Assembly: GCF_000513275.1 (NCBI RefSeq)
Contig: NZ_CBVJ010000110.1
Span: forward strand, 36,705 to 100,704
DNA: 64,000 nucleotides
Source: Paenibacillus gorillae
GTDB taxonomy: Bacteria > Bacillota > Bacilli > Paenibacillales > Paenibacillaceae
Reading direction: 5' to 3'
This document shows, one piece after another, positions 60,507 to 64,000 of the stretch; the stretch's first letter is position 1, and each line of letters starts with the position of its first letter. The position numbers and the translations under genes were made by a program. Under the pieces are notes generated by a model. It searched no databases. It had not been told where the DNA came from and saw nothing but the letters and a program-made list of their open reading frames with translations.

Positions 60507-63500
60507 ATGTTTTTAATGAGGCAATCCAAACGCAATCCAATCGTTATTTGGTTTCTGGCGGCGGTGATTCTGCTGTCACAGCTCACGCTGTACCCTTCGC
60601 ACTCTTCTGCGGCAGGCGGACCTAACCTCGCAACAGGCAAAACGGTGACAGCCAGCGGACATGCAGATGTCTATGTAGCAAGCAATGTAAATGACAGCAA
60701 CCAGGGTACCTATTGGGAAAGTACGAACAATGCTTTTCCGCAATGGCTTCAAATCGATCTTGGCGCAAGCACAAATATTGATCAAATCGTACTGAAGCTG
60801 CCTACAGGCTGGGGAACACGTACGCAAACATTGTCTGTACAAGGCAGCACTAACGGCTCGACGTTTTCTGATATTGTAGGCTCTGCAAACTACGTATTTA
60901 ATCCGTCGATCAGCAGCAACTCGGTGACGATCAACTTCGCCGCCACGAATACCCGCTATGTTCGTCTGAACTTTACGGCTAACAATGGCTGGCCAGCCGG
61001 TCAGATTTCCGAGTTCGAAATCTACGGCGCTACAGTAACACCTACGCCAACACCAACACCAACACCTACTCCTACACCTACTCCAACGCCTACTCCAACA
61101 GCTACACCAACAGCTACACCAACACCTACTCCAACACCTACTCCAACAGCTACACCTACACCGACTCCTACACCAACCGCCACACCAACAGCTACACCTC
61201 CAACTGGCAGCAATCTGGCGATTGGCAAAGCTATTACCGCATCTTCCTCTACCTTCACATTCGTAGCCACTAATGCCAATGACGGCAGCACGGCTACATA
61301 CTGGGAAGGCGGAAGCAATCCAAGCACACTCACTGTTGATCTGGGCTCCAACCACAATCTGACTTCCATCGTTCTCAAGCTGAATCCGGGGAATGATTGG
61401 AGCACTCGCACACAAACGATTCAAGTGCTGGGTAGCGATCAGAACTCATCCACCTTCAATAACATCGTTTCCGCTCAATCGTATACGTTCAATCCGGCAA
61501 CTGGAAACTCGGTAACAATTCCGGTTACAGCAACAGCTAAGCAAGTAAGGCTGAACATTACAACGAACTCCGGCGCTCCTGCAGGCCAAGTAGCTGAATT
61601 CCAAATCTACGGAACTCCTGCTCCGAATCCGGATTTGACGATTACTGGCTTGTCCTGGACACCAGCCTCTCCGATTGAGACCGATCCGATTACGCTGAGT
61701 GCAACGGTAGCCAACATCGGTACTGCAAGCTCTGCTGCAACGACCGTTAATTTCTATCTCGGCACACAGCTTGCCGGCTCTGCTCCAGTAGGCGCATTGG
61801 CAGCTGGCGCAACGTCCACAGTATCGCTGAATATCGGCCCTAAAAATGCTGCGACCTATGCAGTAAGCGCTAAAGTCGACGAAAGCAATGTGGTAGTTGA
61901 GCAGAACGAGAGCAACAACAGCTACACAAGTGCAACATCGCTCACAGTGGCTGCGGTATCCAGCTCTGACTTGGTTACTGCGGCTTCTTGGAATCCAAGC
62001 AATCCAAGCGCAGGCAATACTGTTACCTTCACTGTCAATTTGAAAAATGAAGGAAACATCGCATCTGCGGGCGGCGCTCATCCTATTACGCTCGTACTCA
62101 AGAATGGTGCTGGCGCAACCATTACAACATTGAACGGCTCCTACAGCGGCTCCCTTGCAGCCGGAGCTTCCGCTAATGTCGTACTTGGAACTTGGACGGC
62201 AGTTAATGGCAGCTACACGGTAACGACAAGCGTTGCAGCTGACGCCAACGAAGTCGTCATTAAGCAAGCGAATAATACAAGTACAACCAACCTGTACTCC
62301 GGTCGCGGCGCTAATATGCCATTCACAATTCTGGAGGCTGAAGCATCCTCCAATACGACTAACGGAACGAAGCTGGCTCCTAACTTCAAGCCTGGCGACT
62401 TTGCAGGCGAAGCTTCCGGCCGTTCGGCAGTTAAACTCGATGCAACAGGTCAATATGTAGAGTTCACACTCACATCCGCTGCCAACGCATTTGTCCTGCG
62501 GAATGCGATCGCTGACAATACGTCGGGAACAATCAGTATTTATGCAGACGGAGTGAGCAAAGGCAAGTTCAACGTAACATCCAAATTCTCTTATGTATAT
62601 GCTACACCTAGCACGCTTGGCCGTCTTGGCTATGACAACTCACCAGGAGCAGGGCTTACAGCTTACTGGCTGTATGAGGATTCCCAGCTGCTGCTTGACC
62701 AAGTCTACCCTGCCGGAACGAAGATTAAAATCCAGAAGGATGCTGGAGACGTGCCTTGGATCTACGTCGATATGATCGAGACGGAGAATGTCGCTCCTGC
62801 TGCGACGAATCCGGACCCTAGCAAATACGTCCAGGTTTCCGCTACGAAATCGATCGAGCAAGCACTTAATGAATTCAGACAGGATGCAACGAAAAAAGGG
62901 ATCTTCATCCCAGCCGGCGAATGGACGATTAACAATAAAATCTTCCTCTATGGCCGTGCAACTGAAATCATTGGTGCTGGCCCATGGCACACCAAGCTGG
63001 TAGCGCCGCAAAATCAAAGCAATACAGACGTAGGCTTCAACATTAGTTCGGCTGCTAATGGTTCCACAATTAAAGATCTGTCCGCATGGGGCAACTATGT
63101 ATACCGTACTGACGGACCTGGTAAATTCATCGACGGCAACGGTATGCAAAATGTAACAGTTCAGAACGTTTGGGTTGAGCACTTCATCTGCTTGTACTGG
63201 GGTGTAAACTCTTCCTACAATACGTTCAAAGACAACCGGATTAAAAATACGTTTGCAGACGGCATCAATATGACAAACGGTTCTTCCTATAACGTCATCG
63301 ACAACAACTATTCCAGAGGAGCTGGAGATGACGCATTCGCTTTGTTCAGCGCAATCGATTCTGGCGGCTCGTACAATGTCGGCAATAAGTTCACCAACCT
63401 GACAGCTACCAACGTCAGACGTGCAGCCGCTTTTGCAGTATACGGCGGTTCCGATAACCTGTACCAGAACCTGTACGGAGCAGATACGCTGACTTATCCG

Positions 63501-63989
63501 GGCATCACAATCAGCAGCTTGAGCTTTGGTTATAACACATTAGGATTCGGCGATAAGGATACCGTCATCGACGGCGTCACGCTGGACCGGACTGGCGGAG
63601 ATTTCTGGACCAGCGTCGGTGCAGACGATAAAATCAACGAATACCAAAACTTTGGCGCGATCTGGTTCTTCGGAGGAGACAGAACGTTCAAGAACATTTT
63701 GGTTAAAAACGTGGATATCAACAACCCTGTTTACTTCGGATTGATGTTCCAAACCAAATCGCCGGAAAATCTGTCGATGCAAAACGTTCGCGTTGAGAAC
63801 GTCAACATCAACAACCCGACCCGCTATGGCATTAAGCTCGTCGTCAGCGCCGAGAGCGGTCAAGGACCGGCTCGCGGTTCAGCAAGCTTTACGAATGTAA
63901 AAGTAAACAACCCTGGCGTTGCAGCCATCTATGGCGAAAGCGGCAGCCCGAACTTCACTGTAAACAGAGTTTCGGGGAATAACTGGTAA
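60507..63989 (+). CDS. Secreted multidomain glucanase, GH87 alpha-1,3-glucanase (mutanase) type
   Basis: This 1160-residue exported enzyme has a signal peptide ending HSSAAGG near residue 37. Modules in order: discoidin-like F5/F8-C domain (about 38-180), a Thr-Pro linker (about 180-230), a second discoidin-like domain (about 232-372), two CARDB-like domains (about 378-605; PDLTITGLSWTPASPIETDP and SDLVTAASWNPSNPSAGNT), a CBM6/35-like domain beginning FTILEAEASSNTTNG, and a C-terminal right-handed beta-helix (about 755-1160). Aspartates D918 (FADGIN) and D941-D942 (GAGDDAF) match the acidic cluster of GH87 enzymes. Substrate is probably fungal or bacterial alpha-1,3-glucan. The start at 60507 has AGGAGG 6 nt upstream; a TTG at 60477 is not needed. 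Confidence 0.88.
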   Translation: MFLMRQSKRNPIVIWFLAAVILLSQLTLYPSHSSAAGGPNLATGKTVTASGHADVYVASNVNDSNQGTYWESTNNAFPQWLQIDLGASTNIDQIVLKLPTGWGTRTQTLSVQGSTNGSTFSDIVGSANYVFNPSISSNSVTINFAATNTRYVRLNFTANNGWPAGQISEFEIYGATVTPTPTPTPTPTPTPTPTPTPTATPTATPTPTPTPTPTATPTPTPTPTATPTATPPTGSNLAIGKAITASSSTFTFVATNANDGSTATYWEGGSNPSTLTVDLGSNHNLTSIVLKLNPGNDWSTRTQTIQVLGSDQNSSTFNNIVSAQSYTFNPATGNSVTIPVTATAKQVRLNITTNSGAPAGQVAEFQIYGTPAPNPDLTITGLSWTPASPIETDPITLSATVANIGTASSAATTVNFYLGTQLAGSAPVGALAAGATSTVSLNIGPKNAATYAVSAKVDESNVVVEQNESNNSYTSATSLTVAAVSSSDLVTAASWNPSNPSAGNTVTFTVNLKNEGNIASAGGAHPITLVLKNGAGATITTLNGSYSGSLAAGASANVVLGTWTAVNGSYTVTTSVAADANEVVIKQANNTSTTNLYSGRGANMPFTILEAEASSNTTNGTKLAPNFKPGDFAGEASGRSAVKLDATGQYVEFTLTSAANAFVLRNAIADNTSGTISIYADGVSKGKFNVTSKFSYVYATPSTLGRLGYDNSPGAGLTAYWLYEDSQLLLDQVYPAGTKIKIQKDAGDVPWIYVDMIETENVAPAATNPDPSKYVQVSATKSIEQALNEFRQDATKKGIFIPAGEWTINNKIFLYGRATEIIGAGPWHTKLVAPQNQSNTDVGFNISSAANGSTIKDLSAWGNYVYRTDGPGKFIDGNGMQNVTVQNVWVEHFICLYWGVNSSYNTFKDNRIKNTFADGINMTNGSSYNVIDNNYSRGAGDDAFALFSAIDSGGSYNVGNKFTNLTATNVRRAAAFAVYGGSDNLYQNLYGADTLTYPGITISSLSFGYNTLGFGDKDTVIDGVTLDRTGGDFWTSVGADDKINEYQNFGAIWFFGGDRTFKNILVKNVDINNPVYFGLMFQTKSPENLSMQNVRVENVNINNPTRYGIKLVVSAESGQGPARGSASFTNVKVNNPGVAAIYGESGSPNFTVNRVSGNNW
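61035..61200 (+). repeat. Thr-Pro coding microsatellite in the glucanase linker
   Basis: Repeats of ACACCNACN-type hexa- and nonanucleotides encode (TP)n with some TAT variants. It is a flexible O-glycosylation-prone linker and a likely site of length variation. Confidence 0.9.
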
Positions 63990-64000
63990 TCTGTAACAAT

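Noticed and set aside
61446..62453. 335-codon minus-strand frame within the glucanase gene
   Set aside because: Antisense to clear CARDB and CBM-like coding sequence; Cys/Arg-rich translation typical of shadows.

Overview
The window reads as chromosome of a Paenibacillus-like Firmicute. It carries three LplB/YtcP-type (CUT1) sugar ABC operons, YesM/YesN-style and membrane-anchored AraC regulators, several S-layer-homology (SLH) surface proteins, an RsbQ homologue, cre, Fur and Zur boxes of Bacillus type, AGGAGG ribosome sites and a GH87-type alpha-1,3-glucanase. I saw no rRNA, tRNA, CRISPR array, insertion sequence or prophage.

Layout. 1-3.7 kb: a nickel/opine-metallophore type ABC importer (partial ATPase, two permeases, lipoprotein), with a strong Zur box in the divergent promoter shared with a methyltransferase (3.8-4.5 kb). 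5.3-13.2 kb: a YesM/YesN two-component system, an LplABC importer and a cytosolic six-hairpin-like glycosidase. 13.8-22.2 kb: a second importer operon (LplB, LplC, sugar isomerase, Gfo/Idh/MocA oxidoreductase, MFS carrier, binding protein), divergent from a ROK repressor, with a candidate operator and a cre between them. 22.2-23.3 kb: a Fur-box siderophore-binding lipoprotein. 23.4-29.5 kb: a third importer with its own sensor-AraC regulator. 29.7-32.4 kb: an ABC-2 exporter. 32.5-40.3 kb: a secreted protein, an HD hydrolase, an AraC/dehydrogenase/aldo-keto reductase group, two acetyltransferases (one frameshifted) and an unknown protein. 40.6-46.1 kb: two paralogous SLH proteins. 46.4-52.1 kb: a signalling stretch with RsbQ, a PAS-GGDEF cyclase and an HD-GYP protein. 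52.2-60.1 kb: a large SLH protein with leucine-rich and FIVAR-like repeats, a metalloprotease-like lipoprotein, a frameshifted Btr regulator, a Fur-box siderophore-binding protein and a HEAT-repeat protein. 60.5-64 kb: the GH87-type glucanase.

The strongest candidates for something new are three. First, RsbQ is paired with an RsbP-type PAS sensor whose output is a diguanylate cyclase, so the energy-stress module appears rewired to c-di-GMP. Second, four copies of a 186-187 bp intergenic element have rigid four-box geometry (51-nt spacing). Third, a nickel/metallophore-type importer and a methyltransferase share one Zur box, which suggests zinc rather than nickel acquisition. Three single-base homopolymer indels (two in btr, one in a GNAT gene) are either decay or assembly errors. 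Domain and family calls are by eye from the translated sequence; no searches were run.
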